Below, one piece after another: positions 53,334 through 61,186 of a DNA stretch of 64,000 bases. Source of the stretch: JAAYDI01 sp052034005 (GTDB lineage Bacteria > Planctomycetota > Planctomycetia > Pirellulales > Pirellulaceae); the NCBI GenBank assembly GCA_052034005.1, contig JBPOJB010000040.1, positions 57,163-121,162 of the forward strand, given 5' to 3'. Made by a program: the position numbers and the translations under genes. The stretch's first letter is position 1, and each line of letters opens with the position of its first letter. The notes under the pieces are model-generated. The model had not been told where the DNA came from and did no database searches. It was given only the letters and a program-made list of their open reading frames with translations.

Positions 53334-55232
53334 ATGATCCTCCTTTCCGTGGACAACGTCACGCGACATTACGGGCCGGAACCGGTGCTGGACGGTGTCA
53401 CCTTTGACGTGCGCAAGGGCGAACGCCTCTCGATCGTGGGTCCGAACGGGACGGGCAAAACGACCCTCTTGAGGATTCTCGCGGGCCGGGAAGAGGCCGA
53501 CGGCGGGAGCGTGCAGGTGCATCCCTCCATCCGCCTGGGCTACCTGGAGCAGCAACCCGAGTTCCAGCCCGGCCAGACCGTCTGGCAGGTGGCGCGCAGC
53601 GCCTTGCGGGAACTCATCGCGCTGGCGGAAGAGGCCGAACACCTGGCCCAGCAGCTGGCGGCCACCGTGGACGACGCCCAGCGACTGCGACTCGGTCGCC
53701 GATTCGATGACGTGCAGTCCGAACTGCATCGGCGCGACGGATATCACGTCAACCACAAGATCGAGCGCGTCCTGGGCGGCCTGGGCTTGGACGCGGGCAC
53801 CTATGCGCGGGAGGTGGTCCGGTTGAGCGGCGGGCAACAGAACCGGTTGCTTCTGGCCAAGCTGCTGCTGGAGGACCCGGACCTGCTGCTCCTGGACGAG
53901 CCCTCCAACCATCTCGACCTGCAGGCCACGCGCTGGCTGGAAGACTACCTGGTCGACACGAGCCAGACCTTGATGGTGGTCAGCCACGACCGGTACTTCC
54001 TGGACCAGGTCACCAACCGTACGCTCGAACTGTTCCGGGGTACCGTGGACTCGTACGCGGGCAATTTCAGCGCATACCAGCGGCAGAAGGCGGAGCGTCT
54101 GGAAGTGCAGCGGCGCACGTACGAGCGGCAGCGGGCGGAGATCGCCAGGCTGGAGGATTTCGTGCGGCGGCACCATTACGGCCAGAAACACGCGCAGGCC
54201 GAGGACCGGCGGAAGAAGCTCGACCGGATCGAACGCGTGGAGGCGCCGCGCGAGATCGCAGCGCCCGCGATGTTCTTCCCCGCAGCCCCGCGCTCGGGCG
54301 ATATCGTCCTGCGGGCCGAACAGCTGAGCAAGTCGTTCGACCGCCCGCTGTTCCAGAACCTCACCTTCGATGTCCTCCGCGGTGAGAAGTGGGCGGTGCT
54401 CGGCCCCAATGGGTGCGGCAAGACGACCTTGATCCGCTGCCTGCTCGGCGACGTCCCGCCGGACAACGGGCGCGCTGTGATCGGGACCGGCGTCCAGATC
54501 GCGTACTTCGATCAACTGCTCGGGTGCATCGATTCGACCCAGACGGTGGTGGAAGCGATCCGCCCGGCGCACAAGGAATTCGTGGAGCACCAACGCCGTG
54601 ATCTGCTGGCCCGCTACGGCATCACCGGCGACATGGTCTTCCAGCGCGTCGATAGTCTCAGCGGCGGAGAACGCAACCGGGCCGCGCTCGCCTATCTGGC
54701 CGCACGCGACGCCAACCTGCTGGTCCTCGATGAACCCACCAACCACCTCGACCTGTGGGCCCGTACCGCGTTGGGACAGGCGCTGCGCAGCTTCGCCGGC
54801 ACCGTGCTGCTGATCAGCCACGACCGCTACTTCCTGAACCAGGTCGCCGATCACCTGATCGTGATGCAGTCGGGTACGGCCTACGTCGTCGCCGGCAACT
54901 ACGACACCTACCTGCACCTGGTCGCCCAAGGCCTGATCCCCAACCCCGCCACGCAAGCCGCCCCGCGCGATGAGCCGCAGACAAGATCGACGCGGCCCGA
55001 CCGCGAACGGCCCGCGCGTCGGAAACGCAGGTTCCCCTTCCGAAAGGTCGAAGACCTGGAAGCCGACATCCAGGCGTGCGAGACGCGGATCGCCACGATC
55101 CATGGCGCGCTGGCCGACCCGGCATTACGCGACGGCCAACGTATCAAGGAACTCAAGGTCGACCTGGAACGGCAACACCAGCAACTCGAACAGCTGCTGG
55201 CCCACTGGGAAGAAGCCTCCGAACTGAACTGA
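53334..55232 (+). CDS. ABC-F family ATPase
   Basis: 632 residues with two ATP-binding cassettes and no membrane domain. First cassette: Walker A GPNGTGKT (36-43), signature LSGGQQNRLLLAKLL, Walker B LLLLDEPSNHLDL. Second: GPNGCGKTT, LSGGERNRAALAYLA, LLVLDEPTNHLDL. A linker rich in Arg and Gln (QRRTYERQRAEIARLEDFV) and a C-terminal coiled coil (KVEDLEADIQACETRIATIHGAL) match the Uup/YdiF branch. ABC-F proteins work on the ribosome to relieve stalling or protect it. ATG 53334 lacks a Shine-Dalgarno. Confidence 0.93.
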   Translation: MILLSVDNVTRHYGPEPVLDGVTFDVRKGERLSIVGPNGTGKTTLLRILAGREEADGGSVQVHPSIRLGYLEQQPEFQPGQTVWQVARSALRELIALAEEAEHLAQQLAATVDDAQRLRLGRRFDDVQSELHRRDGYHVNHKIERVLGGLGLDAGTYAREVVRLSGGQQNRLLLAKLLLEDPDLLLLDEPSNHLDLQATRWLEDYLVDTSQTLMVVSHDRYFLDQVTNRTLELFRGTVDSYAGNFSAYQRQKAERLEVQRRTYERQRAEIARLEDFVRRHHYGQKHAQAEDRRKKLDRIERVEAPREIAAPAMFFPAAPRSGDIVLRAEQLSKSFDRPLFQNLTFDVLRGEKWAVLGPNGCGKTTLIRCLLGDVPPDNGRAVIGTGVQIAYFDQLLGCIDSTQTVVEAIRPAHKEFVEHQRRDLLARYGITGDMVFQRVDSLSGGERNRAALAYLAARDANLLVLDEPTNHLDLWARTALGQALRSFAGTVLLISHDRYFLNQVADHLIVMQSGTAYVVAGNYDTYLHLVAQGLIPNPATQAAPRDEPQTRSTRPDRERPARRKRRFPFRKVEDLEADIQACETRIATIHGALADPALRDGQRIKELKVDLERQHQQLEQLLAHWEEASELN

Positions 55233-55237
55233 ATGTG

Positions 55238-55279
55238 GAGTCGCCCGCCTCGACGATACGCGTCGAAGCCGGGCGACTC
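55238..55279. terminator. Bidirectional hairpin between convergent genes
   Basis: GAGTCGCCCG (55238-55247) pairs with CGGGCGACTC (55270-55279), with an inner stem TCGACG/CGTCGA. It lies 5 bp after the ABC-F stop and 42 bp after the stop of the convergent small gene. There is no T-run on either strand, so efficiency is uncertain. Confidence 0.55.
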
Positions 55280-55321
55280 GCTGCGGGGACATTCACGGCC
55301 AAGCAGAGGCCACACGGACTG

Positions 55322-55648
55322 CTAGAAGCCGATGTGCAAACCGAACCCGCCACGGTACACACCGATGTCCACGCCCCGATCGCGGCCATAGTAGTAGCGG
55401 CCGGGAACCACGTAGTAGCCCCCGCGCGGCGGCAGGTAATGCCGAACCACCGGCGGCGGCACATACACCGGCGGATAATGACGGTGCCGATACACGACCG
55501 GCGGAGGCGGCACCACGTGAACCGAGCCCCCCCAGTAATGCCCGTGTCCCATCCGAGGTGGCGCAGGCGGCCGCCCAGCAAACGCCGGAACCGCCGTACA
55601 CACCACCGCCAGAATCGTCATCACAGCCAGAATGCGTGTCGTCTTCAT
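55322..55648 (-). CDS. Small secreted Pro/Tyr/Gly/His-rich protein
   Basis: 108 residues. Signal peptide MKTTRILAVMTILAVVCTAV ending at AFAG. The mature part is low-complexity: RPPAPPRMGHGHYWGGSV, PPPPVVYRHRHYPPVYVPPP, RGGYYVVPGRYYYGRDRG. This composition suggests a cell-surface or matrix protein without a folded core. ATG at 55648 is preceded by AGGTA. A similar layout (signal, then PVYV/YYY repeats) is common in small planctomycete exported proteins; no function can be given. Confidence 0.75.
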   Translation of the reverse strand: MKTTRILAVMTILAVVCTAVPAFAGRPPAPPRMGHGHYWGGSVHVVPPPPVVYRHRHYPPVYVPPPVVRHYLPPRGGYYVVPGRYYYGRDRGVDIGVYRGGFGLHIGF

Positions 55649-56187
55649 TGTTCGTACCTCCAGTCAGTTCAGCGATTCGACGGGTTTCTCTGCCGGCCGC
55701 CGTGGCCTGGCAGCGGACGAGAACACGCATAGCGCGTGCCAATCGGGCCAACCAGACGCACGGTCCCCGCACCTGGCCGCCACGCCCACGGGAAAACACG
55801 CCCACCACCACCGAATCCCGCCCGCCGCCGAGAAGTCCGGCGGACCCCGCTGTGCATACAAGCGCGCCATCATTGTGACACCCAGTGGCGCTTTTTTGAC
55901 GGCATCCCGGCCCGCCTTCCCCACCGGGTGCGACGGGCCTGCGCCGGAATCGGACCCGACGGAGAATGATCCGGCCAGGCAATCCGTGCCTGGAAGATAA
56001 ACCTCGACAGTTGCGCCGGTCATGCACAGCAGTCCGTGTTCATTCAACAGCACCCACGCGGCCACCCGAAGTAGCCCCATGTTGCCCAATGCGTAGCCAT
56101 GCGAACGTACGGCCGTCGTATACCCGCATAACGACCCAATCAGCGCGTGCCGGGCCGTCAAGCGCCATCCAGAATGGAGTAGCTCGG
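55649..56187. other. Long divergent intergenic region upstream of the beta-barrel gene
   Basis: 539 bp with no credible gene. It contains a hairpin followed by six T at 55864-55897 on the plus strand. The rest shows no clear promoter pair; TATACC at 56119-56124 stands alone. Confidence 0.45.
55864..55897 (+). terminator. Candidate intrinsic terminator with no gene in front
   Basis: GCGCCAT (55864-55870) pairs with GTGGCGC (55885-55891), allowing one G-T pair, followed by TTTTTT (55892-55897). No plus-strand gene lies between the ABC-F stop at 55232 and this site, so it could end a small RNA or be chance. Confidence 0.35.
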
Positions 56188-57300
56188 ATGAAGACTTCTA
56201 CACGGTTGTTGGCTTCCCTGTTGTTCGGTGCCTGCTGCTGCCTCGTGCCAGGAACCGCCAGGGCGGCGATGCCATACGACTTCGAATTCGCAGGCGATGT
56301 GCCGCCAACGCCCCTGGTCGGCTACCTGGAACGACAGACCATCCGAGACCTGGACCCGGCCGATAACCCGGTACGACTCGACACCTGCCCCACATGCGGA
56401 ACCCGCGCGTGTTGCTGCTGCTGGAAAATCTGGGCCGATGCCCAGTTCTGGTCGCGTAGTAGCGCGCGGAACACCTCACTGGTGTACGAAGACCCCAAAG
56501 GGCCGGAAATCTACGAAGCCAATGACCTGGATTTCGCCTACGGCTGGGGACCACGCTTGGGCGTCACCCGGTGCCTGGACCCCTGCCGCAGCGTCAGCGT
56601 CGAATTCTTCGGATTCGACGGCTGGTCGGCCGGTGGCCAGACGTTTGGCAACATCAGCGTGCAATTTCCCAGCTTCCCTTATCTGCCTGAATTAACCGAT
56701 CCAACAGACCCGAACTCGGGATATGGCGTCGCGACATTTCACTATGTCTCAGATTTGTACAGCGCGGAGGTCAATTACTTGCGCCGTGCAGGCAGCGTCA
56801 ATTGGTTGACGTTGTTGGCCGGTTTCCGTTGGATGGAGCTGAGCGAGGACTTTGGGACGGTTTTTGAGACGGGTGGCACGGCGCCCAACTACTGGATCGA
56901 CACGAATAATCATCTCTACGGCTTCCAATTAGGTGCGCTCGCCAATCTCGTTGACCGCGGGCCGTGGACGGTCGACTCGTGGCTCAAGGCCGGCGTCTAC
57001 GGCAATGCAGCGGATCAGGCGACATACGAGGACTTCACCAGCGCTGGGGGTGTGACGACATACATCTCGGCGCGCGACTCCAACGTGGCGTTTTCCGGCG
57101 AGGTGGGCATGGCGCTCCGTCGCCAGATCACCAATCGTCTCTCTGCGCGTTTGAGTTACATGGCGATGTGGTTGGAGGGCGTGGCGTTGGCGCCTGAGCA
57201 ACTGGACAATTCCGATCCCTCAAATGACATCGCCACACTGGACAATAGCGGCGGCATCTTCTATCACGGCGGCTTCGTCGGTTTCGAATATTTGTGGTAA
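56188..57300 (+). CDS. Outer-membrane beta-barrel protein (BBP7-like)
   Basis: 370 residues. Signal peptide (LLASLLFGACCCLVPGTARA). After a linker there is a cysteine cluster, DTCPTCGTRACCCCWKIWAD, then alternating amphipathic beta strands (WADAQFWSRSS, LLAGFRWMELSEDFG, YGFQLGALANLVDRG, ARLSYMAMWLEGVAL) ending in an aromatic residue (GFEYLW), as in outer-membrane barrels. The pattern recalls the planctomycete BBP7 family. The start ATG at 56188 has GGAG upstream. Alternatively, it could be another autonomously folding barrel family; family assignment is moderate. Confidence 0.75.
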   Translation: MKTSTRLLASLLFGACCCLVPGTARAAMPYDFEFAGDVPPTPLVGYLERQTIRDLDPADNPVRLDTCPTCGTRACCCCWKIWADAQFWSRSSARNTSLVYEDPKGPEIYEANDLDFAYGWGPRLGVTRCLDPCRSVSVEFFGFDGWSAGGQTFGNISVQFPSFPYLPELTDPTDPNSGYGVATFHYVSDLYSAEVNYLRRAGSVNWLTLLAGFRWMELSEDFGTVFETGGTAPNYWIDTNNHLYGFQLGALANLVDRGPWTVDSWLKAGVYGNAADQATYEDFTSAGGVTTYISARDSNVAFSGEVGMALRRQITNRLSARLSYMAMWLEGVALAPEQLDNSDPSNDIATLDNSGGIFYHGGFVGFEYLW

Positions 57301-57315
57301 GAGCTACTCGGGCTC

Positions 57316-57343
57316 TTCACAGGCCGTCTGGGCGGTGTATACT
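57316..57343 (+). promoter_or_regulatory. Strong sigma70-type promoter of a PEP-CTERM gene
   Basis: TTCACA and TATACT are spaced 16 bp, each matching five of six consensus bases. It starts only 15 bp after the beta-barrel gene stop and leaves a leader of about 140 nt before 57488. Confidence 0.6.
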
Positions 57344-57487
57344 ACGTGCACACACCGCGCAAGACCGGCGAGATGATCGGACGAGGAGAGATCTTGGGAT
57401 TGTGCCGATAACAGGGGCAGCTGTCAGTCGCATTGTAGCGCGCGCGTGTGTTCGACCGGACCGCATAACACCGGGAGGATCACTGCG

Positions 57488-58189
57488 ATGCGCGCTCCGT
57501 TCACTCTGGCGTTATGGATCTGTGCCGCCTGGGGCTGTGCCGGCAAAGTATCAGCCGAAATCCAGTATCATTTCATGCCGGGAGTACAGGGTCAGTCGGT
57601 CGGCTTCGCGCAGTTCGCTCAAGTCGCTCCGGAGTTCGGCCCGTCGAGTTTCAAGGTCCAATTGAGCGGCGCGCTCGATGGACAGGCACCGAGTGCTGAT
57701 CCGTCCAGTGCGCGCGCCTACATGGACAAGTGGGGCCTGGGGGTATTCAACCCGACCGTGGGCAAGGACACGGGCGTGTTGGGCCAGGTATTGATCGATG
57801 GCCGACACGGTGGCGAGTACTTGCGGTTGGAGTTCCCTCAAGCGTTCCGTCTGACCTCCCTGATCTTCGCGTCCGTGGGCATCGGTGACCATTTCGACTT
57901 GTTGGCCGACGGCAACCTGATCGACCTCGACGCGTTGTTTCCCGGCCTGAGCACGATCAAGAAGATCGCCGTCAGCCAGGGCAACTGGCCGGGAAAAATC
58001 GACTTCACCAAGGCCACGCAGGCGCTCCCGTACGCCGTGCAGTGGGACATCGTGGTCCGCGGCGGAGGGATCGGTGACGGCATCCAGTTGGAGAACGTTG
58101 CGGGCAATCCGGTTCCCGAACCTTCGACACTTCTGCTGTGGTCGGTGGCGCTGGCCGCCCTCGGATGCGGCTGGCTTCGTCGCCGGTGA
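57488..58189 (+). CDS. PEP-CTERM sorting domain protein
   Basis: 233 residues. Signal peptide (APFTLALWICAAWGCAGKVSA), a beta-rich extracellular domain (MPGVQGQSVGFAQFAQ, LGVFNPTVGKDTGVLGQVLI, EYLRLEFPQAFRLTSLIFASVGI), and the tail VPEPSTLLLWSVALAALGCG with LRRR. The domain reads like a PEP-CTERM substrate with a carbohydrate- or surface-associated role. The start ATG at 57488 has GGGAGGATC upstream. It has its own promoter. It is the second PEP-CTERM protein of the window; the two share only the tail. Confidence 0.88.
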   Translation: MRAPFTLALWICAAWGCAGKVSAEIQYHFMPGVQGQSVGFAQFAQVAPEFGPSSFKVQLSGALDGQAPSADPSSARAYMDKWGLGVFNPTVGKDTGVLGQVLIDGRHGGEYLRLEFPQAFRLTSLIFASVGIGDHFDLLADGNLIDLDALFPGLSTIKKIAVSQGNWPGKIDFTKATQALPYAVQWDIVVRGGGIGDGIQLENVAGNPVPEPSTLLLWSVALAALGCGWLRRR

Positions 58190-58578
58190 ACCGTGATCAT
58201 CAGCGGCGGGCGTTGGGCCTGACCTGAAGTCGGGTATCTTGCCCCAGCATTGGGGACGAGCGTTTATGCGTTTTGTTGCGTAACGCCTTCGATGCAATGG
58301 AAGCCGCGTCGGCGAACGAGCGCCGCGTTCTCGTGAAAGCTCAGTTCGCGGCTTGCGGCGGCCTCTCGCACGACGACGCGCGTACACCCGGCTGGCGTCG
58401 TCAGCGCCGCGACGCGCGGGAATTTCTCCCGCTGTGACCGGATGTGTCACGGCCCCGGCGATATCTCTCCATAGCGAGGTCGCGGACGCCGGATGGTGAC
58501 GGCGGCGGCGCTCGGCAAGGTGAACCAATCGCAGGCCCGCCGGTCCATGCGGCGGGCCCCAGGACCAGGAGAGCAGCG
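58190..58578. other. Intergenic region after the PEP-CTERM gene
   Basis: 389 bp. Two small hairpins occur near its start (CCTGAC/GTCGGG around 58220-58236 and CCCCA/TGGGG around 58242-58256), possibly an inefficient terminator. No gene or clear promoter is seen. Confidence 0.4.
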
Positions 58579-58944
58579 ATGGCCAAGTACTATGTTCAAT
58601 CCGGTGATGTGAAGCTGGTGTTCCAGGCGCGCACAGCCCGGCAGGCGGCAATTGCGGCGTTCCAGTGGTCGTGCGATCGACAGGCGACGATCGAGGCTCA
58701 GTCTCCCTTGGAGCATGTGCAGATCGCCGAAGCGCGTGGCTGGCAACTCGAGCAGACTATCGCGGTCAGCGAGCGGGGGTTCGAGCGCGCCGACGCCCGC
58801 GTGTTCGACACGCTGGATATCGTGGCGGCCTGGCAAGGCCATTCGTTTCCCTGGGTGCCGTGCCGCCCGCCGGCCCGACGCCGGAAGGTGGCGGCCGCCC
58901 ACCGAGCGGTTAAGCAACCGGCCGGCGGCCGCGCCGCTGACTGA
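58579..58944 (+). CDS. Small hypothetical protein
   Basis: 121 residues. MAKYYVQSGDVKLVFQARTARQAAIAAFQW looks like a short folded alpha/beta unit common to planctomycete hypotheticals; the middle (ERADARVFDTLDIVAAWQ) continues it, and the C-terminus is basic. Function unknown. The start ATG at 58579 has AGGAGA at seven bases. Its last 35 bp overlap the 3' end of the convergent permease gene. Confidence 0.75.
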   Translation: MAKYYVQSGDVKLVFQARTARQAAIAAFQWSCDRQATIEAQSPLEHVQIAEARGWQLEQTIAVSERGFERADARVFDTLDIVAAWQGHSFPWVPCRPPARRRKVAAAHRAVKQPAGGRAAD

Positions 58945-60349
58945 TCGCGTAGAGCGGCACGCCCACGGCCAGCGGCAGCAGGCCGATGATCGCCAGGCCC
59001 TCGGCATACGCCAGGCTGGAGTGCAGCATGTAGGCGCACGTGCAGCAGAAGATGATCGGCGGGAGAGGGAACAGCGGTGTCCGGAACGGGCGTAGCCGCC
59101 GGCCGTCGCACACGCGCAGCACGAACAGCGCGATGCCCGTCAGCAGGAAGAACAACCAGAAGACGGGCGCGGTGCCCGCCACGAGCGTGTCGAATCCGCC
59201 ACCGTACTTCTCCCACGGCAGCCCTTGCAGGCCGACCAGTTGCAGCGCCGCGTCGATCGACTCGCGCCCCGGCGCGGTGCCCACGGCGAGCACCAGGAGC
59301 AGCGCGATGGCGCCTTGCGTGACCAGGGCGGCCGCCGGCGCGCCGCGCCGCTGATCCCACCGTGACAGCCGCGCGAATATCGGGTGGTCGGCGCCCAGGG
59401 AGGCGTAGATGCGCGAGCCAGTGAGCGTCAAGCCGTTGATCGCGCCCAAGGCCGAGATCATGACCAGCGCACAGATCGTGGAACGGCCCCAATCGCCCAC
59501 GACCCGCTGCATCACTTCCGCTGCCGGCGCCTCATACGCCCGCGCGCCGTCATACCCCAACACGATCAGGTAGGCCGTCACGACCAACAGGTAGACGGCG
59601 GTGATCAGCCCGATGCCCAGAAACAGCGCCCAGGGCAGGTTCCGCCGCTGACCACGCACCTCGGCCGCCACGAAGGCCGCATCATTCCAGCCGCCGTAGG
59701 CGTACAACACAAACACCAGCGCCAATCCGAAGCTGGCATGGCTGCTCACGCTCGTCGGCTCCCACGCACCCCGCTCGGAACACAGCAGCGCGGCCAGGAA
59801 GACGCCCACCAGCCCCAGGATCTTGACGACGCTCAGGATGTTCTGCACCGACTTGCCCACGACGACCCCCAACAGGTTCATCACGGACAACACGACGATC
59901 GACCCGGCCGCGAACCAGAGCGTGGCGGCACTCTCGCCCGGCCTGGCGCCCCAGAGTTGCACGCCATAGTCGGCGAAGGCGTACGCCATCGCGCCGATGC
60001 TGCCGGTGAGGATGACAGCCAGCTGCGCCCAGCCGAACAGGAACCCCATCCAGCGCCCGAACGCCTTCGTCAGGTAGTGATAGTCGCCGCCCGACCGCGG
60101 ATAGGCCGTCGCCAGCTCGGCGTAACAGAGCGCGCCGTTGAACGACAGGCACCCTCCCAGCAACCACACGCCCAACGCCGCCCACGGTCCGGATGTGTTG
60201 GCGAACACGATCGGAGGTGACTTGAAGATCGCCGTCCCCACCACGATCCCGACGATGATGCTCGCGGCATCCCAGAGGCTCAAGGTCGGAGCGATGGGCA
60301 TCGCGGGGTCGGCAACCGCCGCCGCAGGGCCGTTCTCGTGCGTCGTCAT
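58910..60349 (-). CDS. APC superfamily amino acid permease
   Basis: 479 residues with about twelve membrane segments. TLSLWDAASIIVGIVVGTAIF near residue 25-45 and GALCYAELATAYPRSGGDYHYL are the classical APC consensus, including the unwound TM1 glycine-rich segment. The rest continues in TM pairs (VLYAYGGWNDAAFVAAEVRGQRRN is the conserved TM6 region). It most likely imports or exchanges amino acids; the substrate is unknown. ATG 60349 has AAGGACG upstream. Its 3' end overlaps the preceding convergent gene by 35 bp. Confidence 0.9.
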   Translation of the reverse strand: MTTHENGPAAAVADPAMPIAPTLSLWDAASIIVGIVVGTAIFKSPPIVFANTSGPWAALGVWLLGGCLSFNGALCYAELATAYPRSGGDYHYLTKAFGRWMGFLFGWAQLAVILTGSIGAMAYAFADYGVQLWGARPGESAATLWFAAGSIVVLSVMNLLGVVVGKSVQNILSVVKILGLVGVFLAALLCSERGAWEPTSVSSHASFGLALVFVLYAYGGWNDAAFVAAEVRGQRRNLPWALFLGIGLITAVYLLVVTAYLIVLGYDGARAYEAPAAEVMQRVVGDWGRSTICALVMISALGAINGLTLTGSRIYASLGADHPIFARLSRWDQRRGAPAAALVTQGAIALLLVLAVGTAPGRESIDAALQLVGLQGLPWEKYGGGFDTLVAGTAPVFWLFFLLTGIALFVLRVCDGRRLRPFRTPLFPLPPIIFCCTCAYMLHSSLAYAEGLAIIGLLPLAVGVPLYAISQRRGRRPVA

Positions 60350-60783
60350 GAGCGTCCTTCGTGCATGATAGTGCCGAATAGATGTCACTGCACTCGGCAG
60401 CATGGAGTGAAGCGCCGCGGGGACCAGCCTGCGCGCTCCGGCCCCCACGCGCGCCGCAAGCCTACCATTGTCTCTAACCACGACGGGCCGTACAGCCGAC
60501 GTCGGAGAAAAACCGGAAATCCCGGACCCGCACGCCCGGCACAGCGCCTGCCCCGTCCCGGCTGCGGGCCGCGCGTGGACCGGCCCGACGTCAACGTTTC
60601 GTCAAAGCGCACAGGTCCCGCCAACGGCGCGCGCTGAAACGGCGACCCGATTCTTGCCTGATTTTCACGCATTTTTCTCGCCTTCTCCGCCGAGTGCGGT
60701 TAGACTAGAATGTAACGTCAACCGGCTGCTTCCTGGCAGCGGACAACGCCCGAATCATGTCTCGTGTCACAGGAGGGGCGACC

Positions 60784-60813
60784 ATGCATATTCCACCGGG
60801 CATGGTATTCTGA
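60784..60813 (+). CDS. Possible nine-residue leader peptide
   Basis: ATG-CAT-ATT-CCA-CCG-GGC-ATG-GTA-TTC-TGA encodes MHIPPGMVF. AGGAGGGG (60771-60778) sits at ideal distance upstream. The stop codon overlaps the base of an 11-bp hairpin. The spacing and strong ribosome binding site make chance less likely, but there is no independent support for translation. Confidence 0.35.
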   Translation: MHIPPGMVF

Positions 60814-60841
60814 GCAGCGACCACCGCGCCGTCGCTGCTCA
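60811..60841 (+). promoter_or_regulatory. RNA hairpin at the end of the leader ORF
   Basis: TGAGCAGCGAC pairs perfectly with GTCGCTGCTCA (11 bp, 9-nt loop). No T-run follows, so it is not a standard terminator. Confidence 0.5.
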
Positions 60842-60929
60842 ACAGCACTCTCGTGGGTTGCTTCCAGACCTTTCATTTCCCTTTGTGAGTCTCGTTTCAG
60901 CGGTTTGATCGGGGTGCTCTGCGGGCAGA

Positions 60930-60947
60930 CTCGTGGCCCGCCACGAG
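60930..60947 (+). promoter_or_regulatory. RNA hairpin within the non-coding region
   Basis: CTCGTGG and CCACGAG enclose a four-base loop (CCCG), a 7-bp perfect stem. Confidence 0.4.
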
Positions 60948-61121
60948 GAGTCCGGCTACGACGATCGGTTCACGCAGATAAAGGACGGCGGCATGCGATG
61001 CACAGCTCAGCCTGGTCGCCTCGCGGCCCGTCAGACCCTCAGGGGCAAGCGGGTGGATCCGGTCACGAGCGTGGGCGGACTGCGGGCACCGGGACGGTTC
61101 GAGTTTCCAATCCATTCGCTT

Positions 61122-61163
61122 AACCCCTCGCCCACTCCCGGGTGGCTGCGAGGGGTTTTTTTG
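61122..61163 (+). terminator. Strong Rho-independent terminator
   Basis: AACCCCTCGC (61122-61131) pairs perfectly with GCGAGGGGTT (61148-61157), with a nested CCAC/GTGG stem in the loop, and seven T follow (61156-61162). It lies 24 bp before the glycosidase start and has no protein gene in front of it on the plus strand, so it ends a separate transcript or acts as an attenuator. Confidence 0.8.
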
Positions 61164-61186
61164 TTGATCCCCCACGAGGCATCACC

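Larger units (their letters stand above)
60350..61186. other. 837-bp non-coding region with a nine-codon ORF, hairpins and an intrinsic terminator
   Basis: The largest gap in the window. From 60350 to about 60640 nothing is recognised. Then come an A+T-rich patch (60651-60720, with TAGAAT at 60706), a nine-codon ORF with a perfect ribosome binding site (60784-60813), hairpins at 60811-60841 and 60930-60947, and a strong intrinsic terminator at 61122-61163 just before the glycosidase start. This is the layout of a small RNA or a regulatory leader. No known riboswitch core was recognised. Confidence 0.6.

Noticed and set aside
60990..61115. tRNA-like words AGCTCAGCCTGGT and GGTTCGAGT
   Set aside because: They resemble D- and T-arms but are too far apart, and the required acceptor and T stems do not pair.
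60897..61175. 92-codon minus-strand frame in the non-coding region before the glycosidase
   Set aside because: It runs through the intrinsic terminator stem, has no ribosome binding site and has no protein character.
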